From positions 1,543,001-1,607,000 of the forward strand of contig NC_079240.1 of the NCBI RefSeq assembly GCF_027921745.1: a stretch of DNA of 64,000 bases. The letters are read 5' to 3'. Shown here piece after piece: positions 10,924 to 21,428 of this stretch. The stretch comes from Schizosaccharomyces osmophilus (lineage: Eukaryota; Ascomycota; Schizosaccharomycetes; Schizosaccharomycetales; Schizosaccharomycetaceae). Positions within the stretch are counted from its first letter, which is position 1. The number at the start of each line of letters is the position of its first letter. The position numbers and the translations under genes are program-made. The notes beneath the pieces are model-generated. The model ran no database searches, had not been told where the DNA came from, and worked only from the letters and a program-made list of their open reading frames with translations.

Positions 10924-13651
10924 ATGTTTGTCTATAAGAGAGGTATGTAAATTTTCAAAGCCATTTGAGCAGGAGAATCCGTTTGAATGAATAGTACCAA
11001 CGGACTTTGTGTTTTCACGAATGTTTCAAGATTGCTAGTTCTTCTCGTGAGGATTAGTGAAAAAAAAAAAAAAAAGAAAGAGAACTTGCACTTTTGTTGG
11101 TTTCTTTCATATGCTTTATTATAAAAACGGATCTCTTGACTGACTGTAAATGGGCATCGTACCAGGTCCAGTGGCGGATAGTGTGCCTTTTTGCAACTAT
11201 GGAGGTGTTTTGAAGCTGAGCTAACGTGTTCTTTTAGACGGACACCAGGAAAAGGTTGCATTTGATAAAATCACAGCTCGTGTTTCAAGACTTTGCTATG
11301 GTCTTGACTCCGATCATGTGGATCCTGTGGCCATCACTCAAAAGGTCATCTCAGGTGTCTATCCCGGTGTAACAACTGTGGAATTGGACAATTTGGCCGC
11401 TGAAACTGCTGCTACTATGACCACAAAGCATCCTGACTATGCTATCCTTGCTGCAAGAATTGCAGTTTCCAACTTACATAAGCAAACAGATAAGGCTTTC
11501 TCTGTCGTTACGCAAAAACTTCACGATTATGTTAATCCAAAGACTGGAAAACATGCTCCTATGATTTCTGATGAAGTATATAGCATTATTATGAAGCACA
11601 AGGACGAATTGGATAGTGCTATCATTTATGACCGTGATTTCACATATAACTTTTTTGGTTTTAAGACATTGGAGCGCTCCTACTTATTGCGCATCAACGG
11701 AAAGGTTGCCGAGCGTCCTCAGCACCTGATTATGCGTGTGGCCGTCGGTATCCATGGTGAAGATATTGAAGCTGCCCTTGAAACTTACAACTTGATGTCT
11801 TTACGTTACTTTACTCATGCGTCCCCTACTCTCTTTAATGCGGGTACTCCTCGCCCTCAAATGTCTTCTTGTTTCCTTGTTACAATGAAGGATGATTCTA
11901 TTGACGGTATTTATGATACTCTTAAAACTTGTGCTATGATTTCCAAGACTGCTGGCGGTATTGGTATCAACATGCATAACATTAGGGCTACTGGTTCCTA
12001 TATTGCTGGTACCAATGGTACATCTAATGGTCTCGTTCCTATGATTCGTGTCTTCAACAACACTGCTCGCTATGTCGACCAAGGTGGTAACAAACGTCCA
12101 GGTGCTTTCGCTGCTTACCTTGAGCCTTGGCACGCTGATATCATGGAGTTCCTTGACCTTAGAAAAACTCACGGAAAGGAAGATTTCCGCGCTCGTGAAA
12201 TGTTTTATGCCCTTTGGATTCCAGACTTATTCATGCGTCGTGTGGAGAGGAATGAGTCATGGACCTTCTTCTGTCCCAATGAGGCACCTGGCTTAGCCGA
12301 TGTATGGGGTGAAGAATTTGAAGCTCTGTATGAAAAGTATGAAAAGACGAATCGCGGACGTCGTCAATTGCCCGCTCAAAAGGTATGGTACGCTATTTTG
12401 CAATCTCAAACTGAGACTGGTAATCCTTTTATGCTGTACAAAGATTCATGCAATCGCAAGTCAAATCAAAAGAACTTAGGTACCATTCGCTGTTCCAACT
12501 TGTGCACGGAAATTATTGAATATTCCGCTCCCGATGAAGTTGCCGTTTGTAACCTTGCTTCAATTGCTTTGCCTAGTTTTATAAAGGATGGCAAGTACAA
12601 CTTCCAAAAGCTTCACGATGTAGCTAAGGTCGTTACTCGCAATTTGAACAAGATTATTGACATTAACTATTATCCTGTACCTGAAGCCCGCAAAAGCAAC
12701 TTCCGCCACCGCCCTATTGGTTTAGGTGTGCAAGGTCTTGCTGATGCTTTCTTTGCACTTCGCCTTCCCTTCGAATCTGCTGGTGCTAAGAAGCTGAACA
12801 TTCAAATCTTTGAAACTATTTATCATGCGGCTGTAGAGTCCTCTACTGAATTGGCTGAAAAGCACGGTCCTTACGAGAGTTATGAAGGCTCTCCTGCTTC
12901 CCAAGGTGCTTTGCAGTATGATATGTGGAACGTTACTCCTACTGACTTGTGGGACTGGGCTGCTTTGAAGGCCAAGGTAGCTAAGAATGGTTTATATAAC
13001 TCTTTGTTGGTTGCTCCCATGCCTACTGCATCTACTTCTCAGATTCTTGGTTTCAACGAATGTTTTGAGCCTTACACTTCTAACATGTATCAACGCCGTG
13101 TACTTTCAGGTGAATTTCAAATCGTCAACCCTTGGTTGTTGAAGGATCTTGTTGATCGCGACTTGTGGAACGAAGAGATGAAGAACAAACTTGTCATGCT
13201 CGATGGTTCTATTCAAGCTATCCCTGAGATTCCTCAAGATCTTAAAGACCTCTATAAGACTGTTTGGGAAATCAGTCAAAAGACTGTCATTGACTATGCT
13301 GCTGATCGTGGTCCTTTCATCGATCAATCTCAAAGTTTAAATGTTCACTTGAAGGACCCTTCTTATGGTAAGATTACCAGTATGCACTTTTATGGCTGGA
13401 AGAAGGGCTTAAAAACTGGTATGTACTATTTGCGTACTATGGCTGCTGCTTCTGCCATCAAGTTTACTGTTGATCCTATGATCCTTCGTGAACGTAACAA
13501 GCAAGTTGCCCAAGAGAATCGTGCTCCTGCTAAGAATGGAAAGGCTGAAAAGAAGGAGGAAAAGGATTCTGATGAGGCTGACATTTATAATGAACAAGTC
13601 ATTGCTTGCTCCATTAATAATCCCGAATCATGTGAGATGTGTTCTGCTTAA
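10924..13651 (+). CDS. cdc22: Ribonucleoside-diphosphate reductase large subunit Cdc22 (R1)
   Basis: A tiny exon 1 (10924-10942) encodes MFVYKR plus the first base of Asp. The intron is 10943-11237 (GTATGT donor, CTAAC branch at 11221, TTTAG acceptor). Exon 2 runs 11238-13651. The product has 810 residues, matching S. pombe Cdc22 (811). It begins with the ATP-cone, followed by the R1 barrel with the SNLCTEI loop and conserved active-site stretches. It ends in [14 protein letters not shown], the swinging-arm cysteine pair re-reduced by thioredoxin. A lysine/glutamate-rich linker precedes that tail. It makes dNDPs with Suc22 and is inhibited by Spd1 in S. pombe. Confidence 0.97.
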
Positions 13652-14295
13652 AAAATTTAAAAAGCTTTGATTTGCTTTTGTTATGAATAACTTTCATTTG
13701 ATGTATATTATAGGTAACCTTCGTTGGTTTTACTGTCTTTCCTTTTTCTGTTTTAGTGAGCTGGCTCCGATCATTTAAGTTAAGTTTTGAAATTGAGATT
13801 TTATTAAGTAAATAAAATTTTTAAAATAATGGACTAAAATTTTATTTTATGGATAAAAGTTTAGTAGTCAGTATCCAACACTCTTATGAGTATGTAAGTA
13901 TATCTGTAAGGCGCATTGAATATGTTGCCTTACCACAGTAGCTATAATGACAAAACGAAACACCATGATTAGTTGGATAGTTGCGGAATCTGAAGAAACA
14001 TTTTTATTAATACAGCAGTTGGTATATGGTAAGTTTATACAATCTTAGCGAAAGATTGTTTTTTTGTCATGATGATCGCAATAGCATCATTATTTTGATA
14101 AAAACAAGTTAGCATATATTTTCGTAATGCAAACTATTATATGGCAAGGTATGAGGTTTGCAAAAAATATAGTTAATTAGTTGGGTCGTTTGGTTTCATC
14201 TCTTCGTTGTTGGTTGATTTATTGCCAAAGCAGGTAGACACAGTTGCAGTGTTGATTTTGAAGACGCAAACAGAGGGAACACTCAAGAATTAAGT
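13652..14295. other. Intergenic: cdc22 3' end and promoter of the hsp3105-like gene
   Basis: This is 644 bp, AT-rich. Polyadenylation-type AATAAA runs occur near 13810. No other feature was recognised. Confidence 0.5.
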
Positions 14296-15042
14296 ATGGA
14301 TGGAACAGTAGGGCAGGAAATACCTTCACTTTCAGGAAGAGCTCTAATCCTAGTGACAAGTTATAATGGCCCATTTTATGACGACGGCGACCTTACAGGA
14401 GTATACTATCCAGAGATATATGGACTCTTTCAGGTTCTCGAGAGCAATGGGTTTGATGTTGATTTTGCTTCTGACACTGGAGAGTATGGATTCGATTGCA
14501 AATCACTACAGGAATCTTGTACTACGAAGGAAGCTTTGGATGTCCTCGATGATCCGAAGAGTATGCTGGTAGTTAAATTGAAGACAATATCTCGCTTGAG
14601 TCGCCTCAACCCTGATGACTACGATGCAGTGATCGTTTCGGGAGGATACGGATGCTATTTCAACTATTCCCATTGCAAAGACGGTCGAGAGTTTATGAGA
14701 GCTATGTTTCGAAAAAATAAGACTATTGCTACAGTTGCTGAAGGTGTTTTGTTATTGGCTTACACTACAAGAGACGATGGTCATACCCTGTGTTGGAATC
14801 GAAGGATAACCAGTTGTACTTGGAGAGATTCGATTCAAAATGGGGTGCACGATATATTAAAGAGATTGCATTTTCCTTCCATCGAGGATATATCCAATGA
14901 AAGTGGTGCTATCTTTCAAAATCCGCCGGTGTTTCATACAGATGGTTTTGTTGTCGAGGATGGAAACATCATAACTGGATCGAACAGAAATAGCGCTGAG
15001 CTGGTTGCTCAGAAAGTTGTGGAAAACTTGAAATACAACTAG
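14296..15042 (+). CDS. hsp3105: DJ-1/ThiJ/PfpI-family protein (Hsp31-like, hsp3105 position), nucleophile apparently lost
   Basis: 248 residues in one exon. Family marks are ALILVTSYNGPFYDDGDLTG at the first strand, the PEIYGLFQVLESNGFDVD helix, the DYDAVIVSGGYGCYF glycine-rich stretch, and a C-terminal DGNIITGSNRNSA strand as in Hsp31 glyoxalases. In active Hsp31 proteins the nucleophilic elbow reads AVCHGP. Here the same place reads TVAEGVLLLAY, with no Cys or following His. The fold is therefore kept while glutathione-independent glyoxalase III activity is doubtful. Synteny (after cdc22, before the iron pair) matches S. pombe SPAC1F7.06. Assignment to the family is firm; the symbol is by position. 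Confidence 0.8.
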   Translation: MDGTVGQEIPSLSGRALILVTSYNGPFYDDGDLTGVYYPEIYGLFQVLESNGFDVDFASDTGEYGFDCKSLQESCTTKEALDVLDDPKSMLVVKLKTISRLSRLNPDDYDAVIVSGGYGCYFNYSHCKDGREFMRAMFRKNKTIATVAEGVLLLAYTTRDDGHTLCWNRRITSCTWRDSIQNGVHDILKRLHFPSIEDISNESGAIFQNPPVFHTDGFVVEDGNIITGSNRNSAELVAQKVVENLKYN

Positions 15043-15853
15043 GTAAACCAGAGACCATGATGAAATTTTGGCACATTCTCATCCCAAATTCTTGTCGAAG
15101 GGTGTAAGTCCTTATATTTACTAAAGCATACACCGCAAAATTACAATATGCTCGCTTGCTTTTATTTAGATTTTTACGTGTTTTCATTTCGAAATTAAAC
15201 TTTGTGGAATTAGTTGTTATTTTCCTTTTGGCGGCTGCAAGAAAAGTCTCATCGTGTTCGGCTTTAATCCAAAACCAAATGTGAATAAAAGGTATTGAAA
15301 TTGTCAGGCTCGTATGGAAGACTAAGTTTTCTCAGCGGAGTTCATGCAGTAAACATTCGCAAAACTTGCAAAGCTTTGATTTAAAAAGGGCAGATTTATC
15401 AATAATCGACTCGTTCAAGTTAATTCTTATTACCATGAGATTTATCTCGAATTTTCATATTGAAACCCACTATAATTTTTATCGTTCGCTTGAAAAAATG
15501 CGGATAATAACAAGCAAACAAAAATGAGTACTCAGTTTAGTACTTGTTTTGTTGACTATGAATACAAATCACTTAGGAGATGAAAATAATAATCCTAGCA
15601 GTATCTGGTCATTTGTCGTTTGGTGCCCTTTCCGGTCTTTCGTTGTTTGTTGCAAAGGCAAATACCCCCATACTGCATAATATTTGGATAATAAAGAAGG
15701 ATTTTATTCTATTTTAATATCATATGTGCTGCTGCAAATGTTTAGGATGAACAATTTCCTGAGATTAAAGACAATGGAATTATGAAAGATGGACATCGAG
15801 TTATCACTAGTAAGAAATCCCCCAAAAAAAAAAGAAAGGAAAAAGAATCTATT
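15043..15853. other. Convergent intergenic region between the hsp3105-like gene and fio1
   Basis: This is 811 bp between gene 3' ends. No ORF, RNA gene or repeat was recognised. Confidence 0.5.
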
Positions 15854-17680
15854 TTACATGTCAGACGGGGGTATCATTAATTTTGCTGCATTTTCTTCTG
15901 CAGCTGCTTTGATATCTTCTTCATCGTCAAGCTCCTCGGTGGGCAAAGGATGCACTTGCATGCCATAAAAGATTATACTTCCCATACCAATACAAGCTGA
16001 TAAAACGCACATGGCCATTGTGGCGATGGCTTTTGATGTCCAGCCAGCAGGCATTTCACCGGGAGGAGCAGGAGCGCCAGTCAAATTGGAAATATTGTAA
16101 GCGTTTCCAGCACCGTTACCTGAAATATCAATATTTTGCATCACACACTGATGGCGGACAAATTCGGGAGCAGTTATTTCGGGGACTCGATCGGGTGCCT
16201 CCAGAAATGTTGCAACCAAACCACTTTCCATGTGCCATTCTATATGACAATGTAAAAGCCAAGCACCGGGATTGTCAGCCAAAAAGCGAAGACGAACAAA
16301 ACTTACGGGAGGAATTTCGATGGTGTCACGGCGAACAGGATGGTCGTAGACTTTATGCTCGGTTTGGTCGCTATATTCACCAGCGTTCTCTTCACCTCGT
16401 TCTAAAACTTGGAAAACGTGGCCATGTAGATGGAAAGGATGTTTGCCGGTATCATGGTTATCGATAACAACGTCAACAGTTTGATTGTAATCGAATACAA
16501 AGGCATTGGTATAGGGTCCATAGGTGACGGGTTTCGTGTTGTAATCATCATAGTTAGTAGAATTGGCGATCATAAGGCCAGGAACCTTTGGGTATTTGAA
16601 TGATTTTTCATTGATTTCAGCATAGCTTGCTCCATCTCCAAGGGTAAAGAAATCAAACCAGAGAGAGACGTTGTGATCGGCCTCTCCCCAATAAACATCG
16701 TACAAAGGTTGTAACTCTGCATCATCATAGCTGTCAATTTCATCGACAGGGGTTGCGTAGTTATAAGTGGTTTCGGAATTGTATGAGAGCCAAGCGGTTA
16801 CGTTTGGATTATAATTTTTAGGGACTTGATCAAAGAGGGATTCGTCCATATAAGCGGTCATGGCATAGTTACGGTCGGTGGAATTTTTAGCTGTCACGAG
16901 AACACTGTAACGTTGAGCAGTGGTTATGTGAATAGAGGATACTTCTTGAGGATTTGTGTATTCACCATCGACTTCGATGATGGTCATGTTGTGATCCTCG
17001 AGCATAATGTCATAGTTGTTGAATGCGCCCAGATTGACAAAACGGAATCGATACGTTTTTCCCGGTTCCATTTTGAAGGTAGAGTTAACGCCATCATTGA
17101 TGAGGCCGGTGTCGGGGACAGGTTCCGCACCGGTTGGGTTGTGCCAAGTTACGAATTGTTCAGGAACGAGTTTGTAAAAGGGTTCATAATACCAGTCGGT
17201 CAAGCTGATAATATAATCCTCGTCGTAGTCGTACGGCTCGTTAGGATTGTTAATAACAAATGAAGTACGAAGACCATCGGGATATTGACTCATATCGTGA
17301 GAGTGGACCCAATAAGTACCGTTTTGGACAGCAGTAAAATTGTAGTAAAAGGTAGAGCCAGCAGGGATAGAGCATTGAGTCATTTGTGGAACACCATCCA
17401 TATAACCATTATGGCGCTGAAACATGCCATGGGAATGCAAGCTACAAGTTCGATTGTCGCGGAGATGATTGCTCATTTTGATGATCACTTGGTCGCCATA
17501 GTCGACGACCGGTGGTTCAATGGGCCATTGGTTATTGACACCCATAACCCAGCGAGGATGGCCTGATTTATCAACGTCCAAATTATCTATGTCTGTGACA
17601 TTCCATTCAAACAAGCGGGTTTTAGCAAGAGCAGTTTCCAAAAGCGCGGACACGACGAGCACGAAAAAAATAAGAGACAT
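15854..17680 (-). CDS. fio1: Iron-transport multicopper ferroxidase Fio1
   Basis: The ATG at 17680 (MSLIFFVLVV) gives 608 residues and a classical signal peptide. An upstream in-frame ATG at 17809 would add a hydrophobic leader and is unlikely. Copper-binding motifs appear in order: HSHGMFQRHNGYMDG, WVHSHDMSQYPDG, HPFHLHGHVF and HCHIEWHMESG, supplying the type 1-3 copper ligands. Many N-glycosylation sequons are present. Near residues ~555-580 a single membrane segment (MAMCVLSACIGMGSIIFYG) anchors it with a short acidic cytosolic tail. Fio1 oxidises Fe(II) to Fe(III) at the cell surface and hands it to Fip1. It is divergent from fip1, 727 bp apart, and the pair is inverted relative to the S. 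pombe order. Confidence 0.96.
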   Translation of the reverse strand: MSLIFFVLVVSALLETALAKTRLFEWNVTDIDNLDVDKSGHPRWVMGVNNQWPIEPPVVDYGDQVIIKMSNHLRDNRTCSLHSHGMFQRHNGYMDGVPQMTQCSIPAGSTFYYNFTAVQNGTYWVHSHDMSQYPDGLRTSFVINNPNEPYDYDEDYIISLTDWYYEPFYKLVPEQFVTWHNPTGAEPVPDTGLINDGVNSTFKMEPGKTYRFRFVNLGAFNNYDIMLEDHNMTIIEVDGEYTNPQEVSSIHITTAQRYSVLVTAKNSTDRNYAMTAYMDESLFDQVPKNYNPNVTAWLSYNSETTYNYATPVDEIDSYDDAELQPLYDVYWGEADHNVSLWFDFFTLGDGASYAEINEKSFKYPKVPGLMIANSTNYDDYNTKPVTYGPYTNAFVFDYNQTVDVVIDNHDTGKHPFHLHGHVFQVLERGEENAGEYSDQTEHKVYDHPVRRDTIEIPPVSFVRLRFLADNPGAWLLHCHIEWHMESGLVATFLEAPDRVPEITAPEFVRHQCVMQNIDISGNGAGNAYNISNLTGAPAPPGEMPAGWTSKAIATMAMCVLSACIGMGSIIFYGMQVHPLPTEELDDEEDIKAAAEENAAKLMIPPSDM

Positions 17681-18407
17681 TGGAAATAAAAAACCGAAAA
17701 AGGAGTATAGCTTCAAAGAGTCAGAGATATGCGACAGAAAATAAAAAATAAAAATAAAAAACACAAATGAAAGAGAAGGGTATATGAAAAAACAGAGAAG
17801 TCCGATCAATGCTATGCCAATGAAAATAAAGAAAACAATAAATAATAAAAATGAGCCAGAACAACTATAAAAAATATAAAAAATAAAACTTAAGCGTAAT
17901 ACGCACTGTTCGAAGGACTCTTGGTGGTTTTTCTTTTAAAACGGGCTTGATCAGATATCCAAGACTGGGACATCGCTGCCGTGGGGACTGTTATATACCC
18001 AAGGTGAGCTGATCTGATTATTTTTTCCAGATTGCGAATAATGTCTATATCTTCACTTCTCCTCTTTTGATAATCTGATAGTGCAATATGAACATCCGAA
18101 TAGCCAATCGGAAAATTTGCAGCGACGTAAATAAATTATCAGATCATCCCATGTGAAACCAGCATTCCCAGCTTAAAGTGTTTATAATGGAGTGGAGGCC
18201 CACCATGAAAAGGTGCTGCATATCAGATTTTGAGTAGAGAAATTAGGATTCGTTAACTTGGTAAAGTGATAGAAACCGAGGTGGACTGTCGCAGTATTTT
18301 TGTCTTGTTGAATCAGTGTAAACAAACGGTAAAAGAACGAATTTTTATGAAATAATTGGAAAAGAACGAAAAGACCTAAAGGAAGTGAAAAGAAACGTAA
18401 ACGAAAT
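17681..18407. promoter_or_regulatory. Shared fio1/fip1 promoter with five ATCTGAT (Fep1/GATA-type) elements
   Basis: ATCTGAT or its complement occurs at 17950-17956 (-), 18012-18018 (+), 18073-18079 (+), 18138-18144 (-) and 18222-18228 (-). The copy at 18136-18144 extends to the full ATCTGATAA. S. pombe Fep1 represses fio1/fip1 in iron-replete cells through (A/T)GATAA sites. Conservation in function is inferred. Confidence 0.75.
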
Positions 18408-19568
18408 ATGGGAAATAATGTATTTTCAGTGCCGATTTACTTTATTGTGCTTCGGGAGACGCTAGAGGCGTCTATCATTGTGTCTGTACTCATGTCGTTC
18501 ATTTCGCAAACGCTGACCAACGCTGAGGGAAAAGTGTCAGACCCAAAGCTAAAGCGTAGATTCACGATTCAAGTTTGGGTTGGGTCATTTATCGCCTTAT
18601 TTATTTGTCTAGCTATCGGTGGTGGGTTTATTGGTGCCTTTTACGCACTAGGAAAAGACCTTTGGGGAAGTTCGGAGGAAATCTGGGAAGGTGTATTTTC
18701 ACTCGTTGCTGTCATTTTGATTACAGTGATGGGATTTGCAATGCTTCGTGTTTCCCATCTTCAAGACAAATGGAGAAAAAAGCTCATGCGCAGTATCGCG
18801 AATCGAAAGGCCCGTGGTATTGGTAGTTGGAGCAAAAAGTATGCTATGTTTTTGCTTCCTTTCTTTACAGTCCTACGTGAAGGTCTTGAGGTCGTCGTTT
18901 TCGTCGGCGGTGTCGGATTGGAAACACCGGCCACTGCGTTTCCCCTGCCTGTTGTCTGTGGTCTCATCACCGGTTGCTTGATTGGTTATTTCATTTTTAA
19001 GGGTGGTAACGTTTTGAACCTGCAGTGGTTCTTGATTGCTTCTACTTGTATTCTGTATTTGATTTCGGCTGGTCTCATGGCTAAGGCTGTCTTTTACTTT
19101 GAGGTCGATAAATATAGTCGTGCTACCGGAGGCGACTCGGCTGAATTGGGCGATGGGCCTGGTTCCTATCCTTTCCAGCAAGCAATTTGGCACGTCAACT
19201 ATGGTAATCCCGAAACGAACTCCAATGGTGGATACATGATTTTCAATGCCATCTTGGGTTGGATAAACACCGGTACGTATGGTACCATTCTTAGCTATAT
19301 CATTTACTGGCTAGCTGTTACTACTTGCATGATGGTTATGTGGTGGAGAGAACGTCGTTCCGCTCAACGCGCTCACAAATGCGCTCGTGATGCTGGTTCA
19401 AAGGGCGACAAGGAACAGGATCTCGAGGCAGCGAAATCTTCTAATTCTACACCTAGTATATCATCGAAAAGCCCTTCCTTTGAAATTCAAGAAAAGGAAG
19501 CTACCAAAGAAGCAGAAGAGGAAATCAAGCAACCCGATGTTATTACGCAAGTCCGTCAAACTGCTTAA
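18408..19568 (+). CDS. fip1: High-affinity iron permease Fip1 (Ftr1 family)
   Basis: 386 residues in one exon, near the ~397 of S. pombe Fip1. There are seven hydrophobic segments. Two REXXE iron-translocation motifs are visible: RETLE near residue 16 and REGLE in the fourth segment. The C-terminal ~75 residues are charged and cytosolic. Partnered with the ferroxidase Fio1, it imports Fe(III) across the plasma membrane, and both must be made together to reach the surface. The divergent promoter carries GATA-type sites. A forkhead-like GTAAACAAACG lies ~90 bp upstream. Confidence 0.96.
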   Translation: MGNNVFSVPIYFIVLRETLEASIIVSVLMSFISQTLTNAEGKVSDPKLKRRFTIQVWVGSFIALFICLAIGGGFIGAFYALGKDLWGSSEEIWEGVFSLVAVILITVMGFAMLRVSHLQDKWRKKLMRSIANRKARGIGSWSKKYAMFLLPFFTVLREGLEVVVFVGGVGLETPATAFPLPVVCGLITGCLIGYFIFKGGNVLNLQWFLIASTCILYLISAGLMAKAVFYFEVDKYSRATGGDSAELGDGPGSYPFQQAIWHVNYGNPETNSNGGYMIFNAILGWINTGTYGTILSYIIYWLAVTTCMMVMWWRERRSAQRAHKCARDAGSKGDKEQDLEAAKSSNSTPSISSKSPSFEIQEKEATKEAEEEIKQPDVITQVRQTA

Positions 19569-21428
19569 TATCTGCAGTATTCCCCCTCATCTCTTATACC
19601 ATTCTCTCTTTTCTTCTCTTCCCCCCAAACATTTTCTCTAGTTTTCTGCTCTTTTTTGAGTTATTGTATACCATTATTATCTATGCCTACATAACTAATT
19701 ATTTAATCGTTTCACCACATAAATGTTTATTTTCAATGAATTCAAATCTTGTTTTCGTAAAATTTTATTCAACAGCAAGTAGAGTTTTCAAAGCAAATAT
19801 TTTCCTTGTGCTCTTTTTTTTTATTTTTTTTTTATTTTTTTTTCTTTGTCTTTTTCAAGCTGATCAAGATATATGTCTAAACAAAGCAATCAAAGGCTTT
19901 CAAGAAAACATCGGTGGATTTGTTCATAAAAACATGGAAAAACACATAAAAGAAATATACTTGCTTTGAAAACTCTACTTGCCTTTTTTGTTACAATGTC
20001 GTTTCATGCAACATAGCTTACCAACTAGACTTTGAAATTGGAAATGGAAAAACTTTTCTGTTTTTCATATGCTTTTCGAATGACCTCTTACACCATAAAC
20101 AAACCAACTTTTGCATGGAATGACGATACTTCGGCACTGTACGGCTTCTGCGAAATTTTCACTTTTATTATTGTCACAGGAAAAAGGCTCACATAGCAAG
20201 CTGGCAAAGTATCGGTTTTTGGATTCACTGATTCCATACGAGCATGTTTTCTTCCTTGGACGACGATTTTCCCATTGTTGATTATCAGATGGTATGCGTC
20301 ACAAAAGGAAAAGTCAAAATATAAAAGATGTAAGGAAATCACTAGTTTTTTGCCTTTGTCTTTTTTAAATAGATGAGAAATCAACCTTTTAAATACCAAG
20401 AAACCGAATTGCATCTAAGGTCTGCTCAAATGATTTATTGAGCAACTTCCCTACCTAGCATGAACGGTAAACAAAGAGAGATGACAGAGTAAAGAGGAAA
20501 AAGAAAAGAGAAAAGAAGTTTTAAATATTATTGTTATAATATCATTTTATTTACAAGACCTCTTTTCTCCATCCATTTATGCATACTTGTTAATTTGCTA
20601 AATAAGAAGAAGAAAATGGAATCCGTTCTCAACAATAATACTGACTATGTGGCTAACAGAATACAAAAACGATAAAGTAGAGAAAGAGAAAGAATATTGA
20701 TAGCATCAGAATCTTTTTGTTGACTTGATTCACTGTATAAATCAACCTGTTACAAAATCTTGATTTCATTAGAATGATCGGACTAAGAAAAAAAAAAAAA
20801 CCAACCTCCTAATAAGCTACTTGTACCCAGCTGCAACTGCAAAACGAAATTATACATGTTTGCTTTCAACAAAAAAGACCATTCAGAGCTACAGACCTCA
20901 TTTACATAAAGATATTTTAAATTTATAAAGGTATAAAGGTAAAAAGAACAGAAAAAAGCGAAAGTGGATTCAGGCAATCCTCCAGCGCAAAAATTTCATC
21001 TCGAAAGGACATACCCTTCGTGTTTACAGGGCGTAAACAAATCAACCAATTCATATTCAGTTAAACGGTAAAGGTGAAGAAGATGTCTGTATGATTGACT
21101 TAAGCGATTTATTTATTTTTTTTATTTATTTTTTTTTAAGAGGAAGAAACGCAAAACAATAAAATGCTGCTTTTTTACCTATTCAACAAAGTGACATGCT
21201 ATCTGTTTGACGAGCTTGTGTGCAAGGTACTGAAATGACATAAAGAAGTTGATGGCAGCTTCACCTTGGCAAACATCTAGTCATTGCCATTGCAGGTTTA
21301 TTTCCACTTTTTGAAGATGAAATAAAGTGAACTCTTTTCTTTTTTTGTAGTTTTAATTGATTGAATCGCCGTCTGTTATCATATACTACCAACTTGTGCT
21401 TTTCTTGGTCCGTTTGTGATTGACCGCT
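19569..21428. other. Gene-poor stretch between fip1 and the wtf-like relic
   Basis: About 1.86 kb, AT-rich, with homopolymer T tracts (19817-19853). A perfect 22-bp inverted repeat sits at 19775-19796 and 19961-19982. Opposed forkhead-type boxes lie at 21021-21027 (TGTTTAC) and 21033-21042 (GTAAACAAAT). Short coding-like pieces on the minus strand around 20090-20300 could not be assigned. Confidence 0.5.
19775..19982. repeat. 22-bp perfect inverted repeat with ~164-bp spacer
   Basis: The left arm 19775-19796 (GCAAGTAGAGTTTTCAAAGC + AA) is the exact reverse complement of 19961-19982. Similarity continues imperfectly on the inner side. No clear target-site duplication was found. It could be a small MITE-like element, a transcript hairpin or a chance relic. 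Confidence 0.75.

Noticed and set aside
20088-20414. 108-residue minus-strand frame between fip1 and the wtf-like relic
   Set aside because: Mixed composition, no recognisable domain; coding-like pieces appear in more than one frame, so no gene could be supported.
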